The notes below the pieces were generated by a model. It saw nothing but the letters and a program-made list of their open reading frames with translations. It had not been told where the DNA came from and searched no databases. This document shows positions 11,183-22,912 of a stretch of 64,000 nt of DNA, in pieces. The number at the start of each line of letters is the position of its first letter. Within the stretch, counting starts at the first letter, position 1. The DNA is taken from NCBI RefSeq assembly GCF_914767665.1, contig NC_059505.1, forward strand, positions 42,157,506 to 42,221,505, given 5' to 3'. The position numbers were made by a program, and so were the translations under genes. This stretch comes from Harmonia axyridis. Lineage: Eukaryota; Arthropoda; Insecta; Coleoptera; Coccinellidae.

Positions 11183-12511
11183 TAATCCTAAAAACACATG
11201 TCTACAAAAAGTGTTGCAAAACATTTTTTATTACTGGGTGTTATTTCCAATGTATCTTAAGATTTTTACACATTTTATTGATCAGAAAATAAATAGCATC
11301 TTGCTGCCCTGGCACCTTTCTCTATAACCCTTCGACCAATGCAATCAGAATCAGATACATCCCACACATGAACGTATTCGCAGTTTGAAATCCCCTCAAA
11401 TCCCTCCTCTTCCAAAAAACCCTCACCAAGAATCAAGAATGCCTCTCTTATCCAACACGAACAAGCATTAAGATGGCAGAGTATGATCCAGATGATCTGG
11501 CAGGGAGGCCGGTTTCTGCGAATTGGCCCATTATATCCGCTCTGAAGAAGCGACCGGGACCATTAGACACATTGTTTTTATTGCCCGCCAGAGGGCACTG
11601 AAGAGATACGGTTTAGAGCTGATTGTTTCGCTGATGAAACTTTGCCATTCTGGAACGCAACTTGGAAAACGGCCATTGCTGGGGAGTGATTCGAACAAAA
11701 TTCTAGTTTAATATTCGCACGAAATGTCAAACGTATAAAGCCATGTTGGATTAAGAGCAACGAAACTATATCTAAAATTAGGCGGAAAGACCTAGCGTAT
11801 TTCGAATGATAGCCCAAAATGAGAAACGTACAAGCTTTACGAGGTTTTTCAAATTGGTATTCATGAAATTTTTTCGCTATTTCCCCATGAGCCTTGAAAC
11901 CTTTAGAATAGAACTCAATTAACCTGATATATACAATGATTACGTGATACATCTATTTATCACTTTTGGAACTATTTGAGGGGCGGCAATTCGGCCTAGT
12001 ATATTGGCCACCTTTCCTTATTTCTTTCTAGATTCTTAAACACAATATGAGGTTGATCCGCTCTGCTGTCTTTGTCAACATTCCCTGCTATAAAAATCAC
12101 CATACCGACTTTACAACCAATATAAACAGAATTCCGTATTACTCTCATTGAAAGAGGGACAAAATCATTTTATATTCCACGAAGATGAAATATTTGGAAG
12201 CCGAAGTTTACACATTCAACATATAGAAAATTCCTACGAAATCAGTTACTATCAAATGCCAAATGTTTTCAACGGAACATATGTTTGTAATCCCAATTAG
12301 TTTTCGAAGCAATACAGAAACTTTGCATGCCTTCACGTAGATAACGAAAATGCTTGCAATGGACTAGTTTTCATTTTTTTGTTAAGGATTAATTCTAAAA
12401 ATTTAAGTAAAATGAAACAAAAATGTGGTGAATCATTGAAATATCTCTAGAAATGAAAAAGTTATGGGACTTTGAAGTTGCGCTTGGAAGAATAATTTCA
12501 TAGTCTAGTGT
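11183..12511. other. no recognisable gene
   Basis: No coding structure is recognised. A block near 11500-11720 has balanced composition and short open frames on both strands without family resemblance. Confidence 0.4.
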
Positions 12512-13063
12512 GTGACGTCACGCCACTTACACGAGGCGACTGGTTTTCACAGAGTGCTTACGAATTCATTGGTGTACAATCAATTGTGCCGTTCGTGTCG
12601 TGTTTTGTTCGTTACACGATGGCTGAAATTAAAAAAAAATCCTACAAATATTGTATTGTGCCTGTGTGCAAGCACGACAATTAAAAACCCCAATAAATTG
12701 TTTTTTCATGTACCAAATGACATGAATCAAAGGAAGAAGTGGTGCAAATTAATGAGGCGTGACTTAATTGGACCTAAAACTACTTCATATGTGTGTGAAG
12801 ATCATTTTGATGTAAGTACCTTTCAGTACTAGCTGTCTATTTCTGATAATAAAAATACTAAGGTGTAAGTTGGTTTGAAATAAGTTATTGAGTAAAAATA
12901 ACTTTGTCCTTTCACGAAGCCTTCTTTCATTATGGTGACATAAAAACAAAACTCGAGTTAAAACTACACTGTACAACTACAAACGGCGCGAGAGCCTTGG
13001 CGCGGCTAAGTATTTAAACATAATTTATGGTGTAGCGATCACAGGCAAGTGGCGTGACGTCAC
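12512..13063. mobile_element. THAP-domain transposon relic with 17 bp terminal inverted repeats
   Basis: GTGACGTCACGCCACTT at 12512-12528 is an exact inverted match to 13047-13063. Between them lies a THAP zinc-finger coding remnant. THAP domains are the DNA-binding modules of P-element-type transposases, so a short element with inverted ends and a THAP exon is best read as a transposon derivative. The TIR contains the palindrome TGACGTCA. A shorter related relic lies at 20190-20290 inside a Chk1 intron. Confidence 0.6.
12619..12833 (+). pseudogene. THAP zinc-finger fragment, frameshifted
   Basis: From the ATG at 12619 the frame reads MAEIKKKSYKYCIVPVCKHD and then stops at TAA (12682). The next frame resumes with NPNKLFFHVPNDMNQRKKW, RRDL, and SYVCEDHFD. 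Together these give the C2CH pattern of a THAP domain (C-x4-C ... C-x2-H) with the usual KLFF/HVP and KKW features. A single-base indel around 12675-12690 breaks it. After DHFD the sequence GTAAGT looks like a splice donor, but no downstream exon is recognised. It lies within the TIR-bounded element and is probably non-functional. Confidence 0.7.
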
Positions 13064-13993
13064 AGACGAGTCGAAGACCAAAGACGTTCCGCGCTAAAAT
13101 TCTATTTCTCAGTCATTTATTGATGGATTTTCAAAATTTTTTCACTGATTTATCAGTTTTGCTCTATATTTTAATTCTATCGTGTCAAATATAGTATTAT
13201 CAACATCACGAAACTAGTCGATTGAGCGATTAGTCCATTATTTCATGAATTATAGGTATAAATCTGAAATTTTGAAGAAAAAATTTGACAATTTTCTCGA
13301 AGCTGCCACTTCTTCTGGTCATTTGAAACGCACTTGAAACCTCACTATCTTATAGATCTCTACTCGATCTCTAGAAAACGTTCTTATTTGAGGGGTCTGC
13401 GACCAATATTTCAGGAGATATAACGATTTTTGTATGGAAATTCAATTTTTACTGGTTTTTCGATTTCAAATTTGGTAATGGGTTATGAGAGGAGTCATGC
13501 TTTTTTTCAGCAGGTGGGCCAAAAGATTTTTTGGTTAGGCACCGACCCTACCCAAATACTTCTCCACCAAACAGAGCTTCCTCAAAAAGCCGGATCACCT
13601 CCAGGCTACTCATCTCTAGCCTCCAAACCGATAACCATCGTCTAAAATCTCCACATCTTCATCTCGAATTCTTACGTCCGGTAAAGCGTGACCAAAACGC
13701 GCGTTTTCGGTTGGCCCACATAAATCCACCTTTCCCTACAGCCTCTAATAACAGCTTTGTAGACCATGCGGGGCAGAATTATCAGTGACATTGCGGTAAA
13801 AACGACGTTTTCGCAGAGAGAAAGACTCAGGTCGGTCAGTTCTTGTGTTCCTAGTTCACGGCTGGCTTAAAGTGGGTCTCTCGGACAGTCTTCTTCTATG
13901 TAGCGGTGAGATGAGCAGACGATCTAGGAAAAATCGCGGGTTTTCGGACTTGATCTAGTGACCCGTGAGGTGCTGACCCCGCAGCGTGTGGAG
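13064..13993. other. upstream region of the lipase-like gene
   Basis: No gene is seen before 13994. Composition becomes more balanced from 13790. An arthropod-style initiator TCAGT occurs at 13836-13840, about 155 bp upstream of the ATG, and could mark the transcription start; this is weak evidence. Repeat content in 13064-13780 is not resolved. Confidence 0.35.
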
Positions 13994-16900
13994 ATGTTGC
14001 TTTCTTTGTGGCGTTTGGCGCTGGTTTTTGGTTTTTGTGCGAATTGTGAGTATGGATTTTGGTGTTATTTTTGAGGATTATCGTTTAGAATTAGATTTTC
14101 AGTTTTCTATCAGATAGGATTTAGTGAAACATTTTTGAATAAAATTGTATAGTTTATGTGAAGCTAAACATAATTTTGAGCTGAAAATTTGAATATTGGG
14201 ATTTGAGACAATGATCTTTCTTCCCAAAATATTTTCAGATCTCTACAACTTCCGGTTATACCGGAATAGTTATTTATAATACAAGTGCAGAAGGCATTGA
14301 TATTCTTCCACGAGTTCAAAATTCAAAAACGAGCCACGAAGTGGCGAGTTTTGGAATGAACGAGTGGTAGAATGAGTCTTCTGTACGAGTATTATACATT
14401 ATTTTCTCTAATTCATTGCATTTTTATTGAAATTAATGAAATATTTCCATAAATATCATTTAGTGATTTTTGCATTGAAAAATGTTGGTTGGCAGAACTG
14501 ATTTCTTTAAGGCAAATTGATGAATTGAGAGATAAAGCCGTGGCGGAAAGTTCGGAGTACCAACATATAATAATGAAATATAACCATGAAAACTGTGCGT
14601 TTCTGATATATTCTCGCACGATTTTGTTCTACAAGATGTGGAAGAATGAACGGAATAACCACAGAATTAGAGAAACAGACTACTAATTCATTATTTCGAT
14701 TAGCACACCCAGTATATTATTGCATCATTAGATAGCTTTTTCGACGACAATTTCGGCAATATGCCATACCTTGGGTGAAAACTCAACGTTTCCTGAGTTG
14801 ATGTGATTCTTAAAAAAAATGGTGGCGATGAGGACTCATATTTTTTTTCAATATTTCGGCAGAAAAAGCTATTTTCGAAAAAATTTTGTTCTTTTTCGAT
14901 TCTGCAAATCCGTAGTATTATAAGACTGTTTGCGGTTTGGATCAAAAATGTACAGGGTGTTCATAAAAAGATCATGAACTTGGACAACTCAAATTCTTTA
15001 AAACTCAAGAACCTCCTGAATTTTGTCGCATAAATTTAGGAGCACCCTGTATACGTTGTTTCTTGTAGTCCTACTTTTTTGTTATGATTATACCAGTTGA
15101 TCGAATCTCCATTAGTCTTCGCTACAGATTGGGTAAATAAGTACCAAAACTCATAATTGATTTATCCATAACAGATTACTAACTGGATCTTTATAATAAT
15201 ATGGATTTTCTTGAGGATACCTAGAGAATTGTTTGAAATTTTTTTCTCGAAATCAGTAACAGATACAACAAAACTACAAGAAACCAAAATTTGTAGTACT
15301 AGACCAAAGTTTCTTTTTAAATTGCAGTAAACTATCATTATTCGACTGAAAAAATGTTCTAAAGCAAAGAAGCGGTCACTATTCCAGAAAAATATCACCC
15401 TTGTAGATTTGCATTCAAAATTAACATGTCACATAATGGCCACTTCAAATTGTAATATCTATACCATATTTGAGTTCAATATCTTGTGAAGGGTAGGTGC
15501 TATGAGAAAAACACTTCAGAAAAGATCAAACTTTAACACCCTGTATCTCGAAAACAAAGAGTTTGCGGCTCCATGTTTATAGGACTTTTTTTTTCTTAAA
15601 ATGATCCGAGGAATCTGTCATTTCCTTTTGTACATTTGTTATATCTGCACCAAATAATGGAAGAAAAATATTCTGCATTCAAATTTATTTGTTCCGAATT
15701 GAATCGATCTTTCTTTCCATCATTTTGAGACTAATTGCAATTTGATCGTATCGGTATTTTCAATTCTTAACAAAAAAAAAATTTCGTATAGTATCGCTCC
15801 GGAACGATTGAACATATTTTGACCATTAATGAACTTTCAGAGATATTCACACCCTGCGCAAAAACTACTGAAAATTTCACACAACCATTTATTATTTCTT
15901 TTTTTTACTCAAAAAAACTATATACTAAACTTCAACATTCCTATTTCCTATTGACAATTTCTGTATTAAGTAGTGTTTCATAATCCTATCAACGAATCAT
16001 CTTTCTGCGCAGTCAATTTAGTCAAACAAGCTCCAAGTTAAATAAATCCTGTACTTGTTCCAGATAGACTTGAACTACGCCATCTTGTATTGATGAAAAA
16101 TGAAATTACCTGCACCATTTTTATAAATTTTCTCTATTTCTGATGAAGAGAATTACATTAACATTTCGAAACTCACCTCTTGATTTTATAGAGCTGACTG
16201 TAGATTTTACTGGTAGAATATCATCCAAATTTTTATGATTTCCCCTTTGGAAAACATAAGGGAAGCTGTCCAAGTCCTTTCGTCCGCTGTTTTGATTCTT
16301 TCCAGCTTCAAAATCATCATTTTGTCAGTTGTACTGCTGGCTATATTTTAATTTCAAGATGTCTTCCACTCTTGCAATTATATTTTCGATGCGTAGATTT
16401 CAGTTCGGTATGATTACACTTGATTGCATCTACAACAATGATTTTACTCAAATAATCGAAATAATGAAAATAATATAATAAATCAACAATTGAATCGAAC
16501 ATACCTGTAACAATGAAATCGAAAATATAAGACAATTCGAACAGGAAATTTATATAATTATGCCTTTATACATAGACCTAATAACAAATGATATTAGGTC
16601 TATGCTATGCAGTCATAGATTGCAGTCAAGATGGAAACAAAACATCGATAACAAAATGTAGATATCTGTATGGAGATGTTTTCGTTAATCTGAATATAAT
16701 ATGTTGTAGGTGTCCTGGGAGGAGTGTGGAACATATACGATTTGAAATACTGGAGATGCCTGCTGAAAAAGACCAATGAATGTCCAGATAACGACATAAA
16801 ATTCTACCTTTACACACAGTAAGTACAATTCACCTTCTTTTCTATGGTTATCAGTTCATCTCCTTATTATTTTCAGTGAAACCGGAAAGACGAAAATAAG

Positions 16901-19603
16901 GATCGATATAAGAAACCCGTATTCCCTCAAACTTTCTGGATGGGACCCAAACAAAAAAAATGTCATCATCGTCCACGGTTTCAATGGAACAGAGAGTAAA
17001 ACACCCATGACAATACTCAGAAACGGTGAGTTTCCGATATTTATCTATGCTTCTTGAACTAATCGATTCAGTGGTTGATGCAACATCACAGAGTAAATCT
17101 TTGGTAACATTAGAAACTTTCAGCTTTCATTTAAATATCCCGAAATTAACTAAATGAAGGATTATTTATCAACGAAAATCTATTTTTTCAGCGTATCTGT
17201 CCAGACATGATTACAACATTTTAACGGTTGATTGGAGGCCTTTGGCTAGATTTCCTTGCTACCTTTCAGCTCTATCGAATACGAGACTGATAGCGCAATG
17301 CACAGCAAAACTTTACGCTTTTATGATGGACAACGGGGCTGCTGCTGAAGATACAACCTGCGTAGGTCACTCTTTAGGGGCCCATATTTGTGGTATGATC
17401 AGCAATCACCTCAATGTGAAACAGCACAGGATTGTCGGTAAGAAGAATTTTAACCACAGAAAAACGTTTGAACACAGTAGAAAAATCAAGTGAACAGGGC
17501 CGTCGCTAGGGGGTAGGCAGGGTAGGCGGTTATTTCATAGTTACAATTAGTTGAAATTATTTAATCTTTTAATTTTCATTGGAATGATCATTAATTGTAT
17601 GGTCTAGAGAAAATATATTGTAATATAAATAGATGTAGGCACTCAGGCCTGATACAGAACTGGTAACACTCGAATTATCTCAGTTTTTCTGAAAAATATC
17701 TAAAATTTAAATCAGTAAGGATGTGCCTTTTGCTGAACTACCAACCAGATATAGAATCCTCTAATGTGAAAATCATTATATCATATTGGCGGATAATTAG
17801 ATGCAGTTTTTCAAATAGCACTAGGGTATTCTTCTTCAATCCGTCCCTGTATTTTGTAAATGGTTCATAATATTCCCGGAAGAGGACGCTAAATTTCTGG
17901 ATAGTATCGCCATTCCTTCCTAGAGGGCGCTGATGAACATTCAAATATTCAAACGCCTTTATCCCTATCCAATGATAAGTTTTAATGAATTTTCCCAGGT
18001 TTGGATCCTGCAAGGCCCCTAATCGATCGATACGCTGATAATGTATGGATGTTAACAAGAGATGATGCCCACCAAGTACTTGTAATCCACACAAATGCAG
18101 GATTTTTAGGAGAAGTGAATCAAATAGGCCACGTCGACTTCTGCGTCAACGGTGGAAGAATGCAACCCGGCTGTAAAGGTCACAGATTAAGTGAGTCCAT
18201 ACTCTATTGATTATCCGTCAATTATTTCAAGGTCAAAATCAATTCTGTCCGGCCGGCTACCGCGTAGATGATAACTCTCGAGCGGAATGTGCTAAAGACT
18301 TGAAACTTTCAGGGTAGGATTAGGGTTTGAAAATCTCGCTTGAGTTCGTTAATGGGCAAAATCAGTCCGATGGTTCCGCAGTTATATACAGGGTGTTTCC
18401 TAAACATGCGGCAAAAATTCAGGGGGTTGTTCCTTGGACTATTCTAAGAATATTTTGTCCTTTGATGATTTTTGAAAAACCTATTTGTTTCGAAGATATA
18501 GGGGAAACAAAATTTCAGATAATAACATTTTATTATGAAAAATTACATGAAAATTTAATGAATTTCCATCAGCAAGTCCATAAATGAAATGCATGTCAGT
18601 CATCTCGGTGTTTGTATAGCGATTCATAATAGTCAAAGATAAAATGTTAATTGCTAATACATCACAAAACGAATTCAAATGAAAACCGTGTTTAATCTGT
18701 ATTCCTTTACCATCTGCACTTATCAATTTTTAGTCAAAAAACTGGCCGTTTTTAGTAATTGGAATGTTGTTAAACAAATTTAAAAATAAATTGTACCTAC
18801 TTAGTAAACACAGTGCGGTACGCATTTTTATTTAAACTATTATTAATTTTAAAAATATGAAAAATGTTGTTCGCCCTGTATCTTCGAAACAAAGAGGTTT
18901 TTCAAAAATCATCCAAGGACAAAACATGCTTAAAATAGTCCAAGGAACAACCCCCTGAATTTTTGCCGCATGTTTAGGAAACACCCTGTATACATGTATA
19001 TGAAATTTTGTTTTCTCAATAATTGAACAAATTGACATTCAATCGAACTGAAATTGAGAAATCAGCTGGAAAATAGTGGAAGACATGTTCATGTAGAATT
19101 TCATGCAGATCGTATTTTAGGAAGACTAAAAAAAAAAATGTTTTTGTGATATTTCAATATTTCAAAAACTATCAGTCAGATTTCAGAAAAAATTGTTCCA
19201 AAAATGTGATGAGACATATTCTGTTTAAAATCAAGATTATTGAAGCGGTCTGAAGGTTCATACAAAACTTCGAAAACAATTGAGCAAATATGAATTCGAA
19301 TTTTTTTCTGTTGAATTTTAGGAAGGGCCCGTTGCAGTCACTTCCAGAGTGCTTGTTATTTCGCTAATACAGTAAGGAAAACGAACTCCTCCATAGCTTA
19401 TCCTTGCAGCGGACAGTGCCCCAAAATGGATAGAAATCATTGGGGTTTGCTCTCAAGAAATGGAATTCCGATGGGAGAAGATACACCTTACGGGTAATAC
19501 AAATTTTGTAAAAAGATTCTCTAAATTGACCGTTTTCATTTTCAGCGCCAAAGGAATGTTCTGCATTGACACCCATTCCAACACAGACTGCCCTTTCGAC
19601 TAA
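13994..19603 (+). CDS. secreted lipase / phospholipase A1-like protein
   Basis: A predicted extracellular carboxyl-ester hydrolase of the pancreatic lipase/PLA1 family, 325 residues. Exons, all in consistent phase: 13994-14045, 16710-16818, 16877-17025, 17192-17437, 17999-18190, 19322-19493, 19546-19603. Exon 1 is a hydrophobic signal peptide (MLLSLWRLALVFGFCAN). The catalytic triad is visible: Ser in GHSLGAH, Asp in GLDPARP, His in RCSHF. The oxyanion/substrate segment is VHGFNG, followed by VDWRPLA. Cysteines are plentiful and the mammalian C-terminal PLAT domain is absent, as in insect neutral lipases and PLA1s. The first exon rests on phase and signal-peptide fit across a 2.66 kb intron full of repeats. 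Intron 5 holds a foldback element. Lipid class cannot be decided from sequence. The stop is 198 bp from the convergent Chk1 stop. Confidence 0.88.
14150..15030. repeat. repeat C (relative of the 1.3 kb palindrome at 54.6 kb), interrupted
   Basis: The segments TTTGAGACAATG...CAACTTCCGGTTATACCGGA (about 14205-14276) and AACAGACTACT...CATGAACTTGGACAA (about 14666-14985) match the arms of the palindrome at 54581-55884. Between them, 14277-14665 is an inserted repeat. It begins TAGTTATTTATAATACAAG and contains the hairpin CGAGCCACGAAGTGGCGAG. The whole lies in intron 1 of the lipase-like gene. Confidence 0.7.
15031..15640. repeat. ACAGGGTG-ended repeat B, copy 2 (inverted)
   Basis: Same family as 8759-9407 in opposite orientation. 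It starts at CACCCTGTATACG and contains AACTTTAACACCCTGTATCTCGAAAACAAAGAG and the CCTATAAACATG-type arm. It shares the internal match around GGTAATCAG/AGATACAACAAAACTAC. It lies in lipase intron 1. The outer right end is not sharply defined. Confidence 0.65.
16571..16604. repeat. perfect 13 bp hairpin
   Basis: CATAGACCTAATA (16571-16583) is followed 8 bases later by its exact reverse complement TATTAGGTCTATG (16592-16604). It lies at the end of lipase intron 1, about 100 bp before exon 2. It could be a structured RNA element, a protein-binding dyad or the scar of a small insertion. Confidence 0.7.
18387..18990. mobile_element. foldback MITE in lipase intron 5
   Basis: The left arm from TACAGGGTGTTTCCTAAACA (18387) is the near-perfect inverse of the right arm ending TTTAGGAAACACCCTGTA (18990). 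Arms run about 120-135 bp, past AATTCAGGGGGTTGTTCCTT and CGAAGATA. TA flanks both ends, the Tc1/mariner-type target. The ~360 bp centre is AT-rich and non-coding. The insertion sits between the exon ending GGHRL and the exon starting RARCSHF. Confidence 0.85.
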
Positions 19604-19801
19604 GTTTATATATTTTATTATTTATTTTAGTTTTAAGAGAAATAAACCCTAAATCTATTACCTCTTCTGTAGTTATTTTTGTCACTTGAATCTTTTCCAT
19701 TCGTATTCAACAAAATAAAAGAATAACTTTTCAATAAACTCTATTTAAACATTTCAGTACAAAACTAGTCTTAACAATAACACACAATTAAGGAACAAAA
19801 A

Positions 19802-22371
19802 TTAAACTTTACAAACAATATTACCGAGGCACTCTTTGAGTTTTATGAATTTCTTCTTGAATTCTAGACCGCAACCTTTCGACAGCCTGAAATCTAATAA
19901 AATTTTCCCCTCCATCTTGAAAATCGTGACTTTGAACACCAGCTGGTTTTTCATATTATCCACCGTAGAGATGGAAATCTGAAAATATTCAATGGATAAA
20001 ACAGTGAGGTTATGTTACTACTTGAACAGGTTAGGTTAGGTGAGGTTATGTTGCGAGGAAATAGGTTATTTTTCAATTCCTCCAATTATTTGATATTTTT
20101 TTAGGAATAAGAATATTTTTATAACCATTGATATTTTAAATTTGCAAAAGAGTTAAATTCAAATAGAACACCACGCATTTAGGTGGCACCAGTGGCGTCA
20201 CTTGGAAGTATAAACAATCAAGCGTTTTCATTATTGATTCAACCATTTCCTGCTGTGTAGATCATTTTGATGTAGGTGAATTTTTCCAAATCAAATAGAA
20301 CAATAATTTTTACACAAGCAAAAAGCTTTTTTTAAATTCTGATTGAAACTTACCGCTCCTGAACCATCAACAGTCCAAGTGTAATGAAGTGCATCTAAAA
20401 CAGAACACAGAGCTTCGGCAGTCTTTTCTTCAGTCTGCGTGGTGACAAAGAATCTGGTCATCCTCTGTATCAGATCGCTAAAGTTATCCTGAAAAAAAAA
20501 ATTTCAATTTACCTTGCTGAACCGAAAATTTAAAAACCGAAGTTATTACTTTAGTAATAGGAGTTTGGGTAAACTGCAATTCTGAACTGATGATGAGATC
20601 TTCGTTATGAGTTGGCTGCGAGAACCATTTATTATCCCTCCTCTTGTTGGTTTTTTGCTGTTTATCTATAATATGTTCCAGGCAAACAGGTCGCGTTGGA
20701 AGATTTGGTTGCGACAGGGTTACATAAGGAGATTCTCTATCCGCAGGGGGCTCCATCATCGAAGCCCTTCTAATAGCATGAAGACCGTTAGAATTGCTAT
20801 CCGCAGAGCTATCAGCTTCATCTATAAAGGTTGAATTAATTAAAACAGGAAAAGGGTTGCTCATAGATCAAACAAATAAAACTTAAAAACTAAAAAATAT
20901 AACGAGTTTCTTGAAGAAATTAGACAATTTAAAATGGTCATAATGGCAACGCTGTATTAATTTTTGACATTTCTTATGTCATTTGTGTTCAGTAGGTTAT
21001 GCCATAATGGAAAGATATAAGCTTCAGAACATTTAGAAATTGTTAAGTTGTATTTTTATACTTACTTTCTTGTTGAAACTGGTACAGAGAGAAGTAAGAG
21101 AGAAGTTATTGCTTTGGTAATTTAGCTTTATGTCTTTCGAACCAAATCATACCACCAAAATACCAAAGTAACAACAAACCTACAATACATTTACATCCTT
21201 GCAGAAGTGAGCATAAAAATTTCGATATTAAAATACGATAACGAATTTTCGGCTTTTTCTTACCATAAGAAAAGTTGTAAGTCATCCAAGGGTGTTTGAG
21301 AATCTTTTCCAGTGAAATTCTTTTCATAGGATCCAGATCTAAAATCCTGGTTACTAAGCTCAGAGGCGTGTTACCAAGTCTATTCCAAGGACTACTTGTT
21401 AAATAGTTTCCCTCTTTATATTGGGCAAATTCGGGATAGTCTTCATGTGGGCAATTCCATAAGAGTTCTAAAAATTCAATACTGAATAATCCCTTTCAAA
21501 GGAATAAATTTTCAGTGAATATAATTTAATAATTTTTCTTTAGTTGTTCTCACCTCCAGCCAGCATAGCAACTAGAACACATCCACAGCTCCAAACATCA
21601 GCTGGAACAGCATGATAGGATCCCACAAGTATTTCAGGCGCTAAATAAGGTTTTGTACCACATCTGTAATGATTCAAATTGACCAAAATGCATTTTACAG
21701 AATTGTCAATAATTTTTTACTTTTTATCAAGCATTCTTTCTTTTCCTTTGTGTCTAAATAATGTTGCCATACCAAAATCTGATATTTTTAAGATTCCATT
21801 GTGGAGAAGGATATTTTCAGGCTTTATATCACGATGTGTGATACCTTTAGAATGTAAATAAGATACTCCTCTAACCAACTGTTTCATATACATTTGAGCA
21901 TCACGAGAAGGCATTCCAACTCCAGGTTCTATGGAAGTAATGTAGGAAGTCAATAATTTTTCAATATCTAATGTGAAACTTCTTACCAATTTGCTGAAAA
22001 AGTTCACCACCTGGAGCATATTCTAAAAATAAATAAACTCTTGTTGGTTCTTTCCTCAATCCATAATATTTAATTATATTCTCATGATTTAGAACAGAAT
22101 GTATCCTTATTTCCCTAGTTATTGCTACTTCACTTCCTTTATATTTAGCAAAGTCCATTATTTTACACGCAATTTTTTCTCTGGTTTTTCGGTTTGCTAT
22201 CAATCTTACTCTATAAGTGGAGTTAATATGACTAAGCACTTTATTTAATTTAAATTTTCAGACTTACTCCCCAAATGCTCCTTCCCCTAATATAGTATCA
22301 TAAATTAACCAGTCATCAACAAATTTTTTCACACCTTTTTCACTCCCTTCTGAATCTGTTATGGCACTCAT
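19802..22371 (-). CDS. grp/Chk1: serine/threonine protein kinase Chk1
   Basis: The DNA-damage and replication checkpoint effector kinase acting in the nucleus downstream of ATR. Eight exons in consistent phase: 22371-22268, 22210-21987, 21928-21721, 21663-21554, 21467-21264, 20821-20550, 20488-20354, 19978-19802. They give 477 residues, very close to the 476 of the human protein. The kinase domain shows GEGAFGEV (glycine loop), ACKIMD (catalytic Lys), EYAPGGELF, THRDIKPEN (HRD loop), SDFGMA, GTKPYLAPE and DVWSCG. Downstream is a regulatory region with SQ/TQ sites (VTLSQPN, WFSQPT, FTQTP), the expected type of ATR target. Then comes a C-terminal KA1-like domain with RMTRFF, TISTVDN-type strands and LLDFRLSKG. 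The ATG follows an acceptor-like TTTTCAG, so a 5' untranslated exon upstream is likely. The gene is convergent with the lipase-like gene. Confidence 0.95.
20190..20290. repeat. short relic related to the THAP element
   Basis: GTGGCGTCACTTGG and TGTGTAGATCATTTTGATGTAGGT resemble the TIR and the DHFD exon end of the element at 12512-13063. It lies in the last Chk1 intron. The match is short and decayed. Confidence 0.4.
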
Positions 22372-22742
22372 CCTGAAAATTCAAAATAATGAAAATTTTC
22401 TTTTCCCAGAACTATAAAAATGTTATTACACTCCGAATTCAAATTACTGCAATTCCAATTGATTGATTCGTATTACTTAAAAAATAGTTCAATATCCACT
22501 CTCAATAAAATCAAACAGCCTAATAAAATTAGATATGCATATTTGAACTTCAAAACTCGGAAGGTAAGAATTTTTCATAGCCTCCTATTCCTATTTTATC
22601 AATATTTATAATTCACCTGAATTCTATATAGCTATAATCTAAGGATGTCTAAAATATCACAGACTTATTTTAATTGAATGATAAAATGCATTGCTGTATG
22701 TACAAAAATTTATTATTAAATAGAAATTAATGTTGATGTAAC

Positions 22743-22856
22743 ATGATTCAGATCGATTTCACTCGAGTCAAGGATCTATTTGCCGCCTGCCGGGAATTAA
22801 TTGATCCACAGAATTTTGAATTGGATACCAACATAAGAGATTTTTTGATTATTTAA
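22743..22856 (+). other. 37-codon open frame of uncertain status
   Basis: ATG to TAA. The frame looks protein-like: MIQIDFTRVKDLFAACREL, then DPQNFELDTNIRDF. Base composition is richer than the AT-rich flanks, and an acceptor-like GATTCAG lies within its start. No family is recognised. It could be a decayed exon, a retro-fragment or a micropeptide. On the other strand it lies between Chk1 and the DAPIT-like gene, where a Chk1 5' untranslated exon could also be. Confidence 0.3.
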
Positions 22857-22912
22857 GAACTGGGTAATTCCATCTTTTTGGAAATTTTGACTGTTGTTCT
22901 CATTATTTTTAA

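Noticed and set aside
17738..18094. 118-codon - strand frame over lipase exon 5
   Set aside because: It overlaps a catalytic exon of the lipase gene and has no resemblance to any family.
18231..18315. Candidate extra lipase exon
   Set aside because: Acceptor and open frame look fair, but the exit phase does not match the next exon, while skipping it gives a continuous family-like join (HRL to RARCSHF).
20025..20065. TTAGG-like telomeric motif (AGGTTAGGTTAGG)
   Set aside because: Only two to three units in the last Chk1 intron; too short to be a telomeric array.
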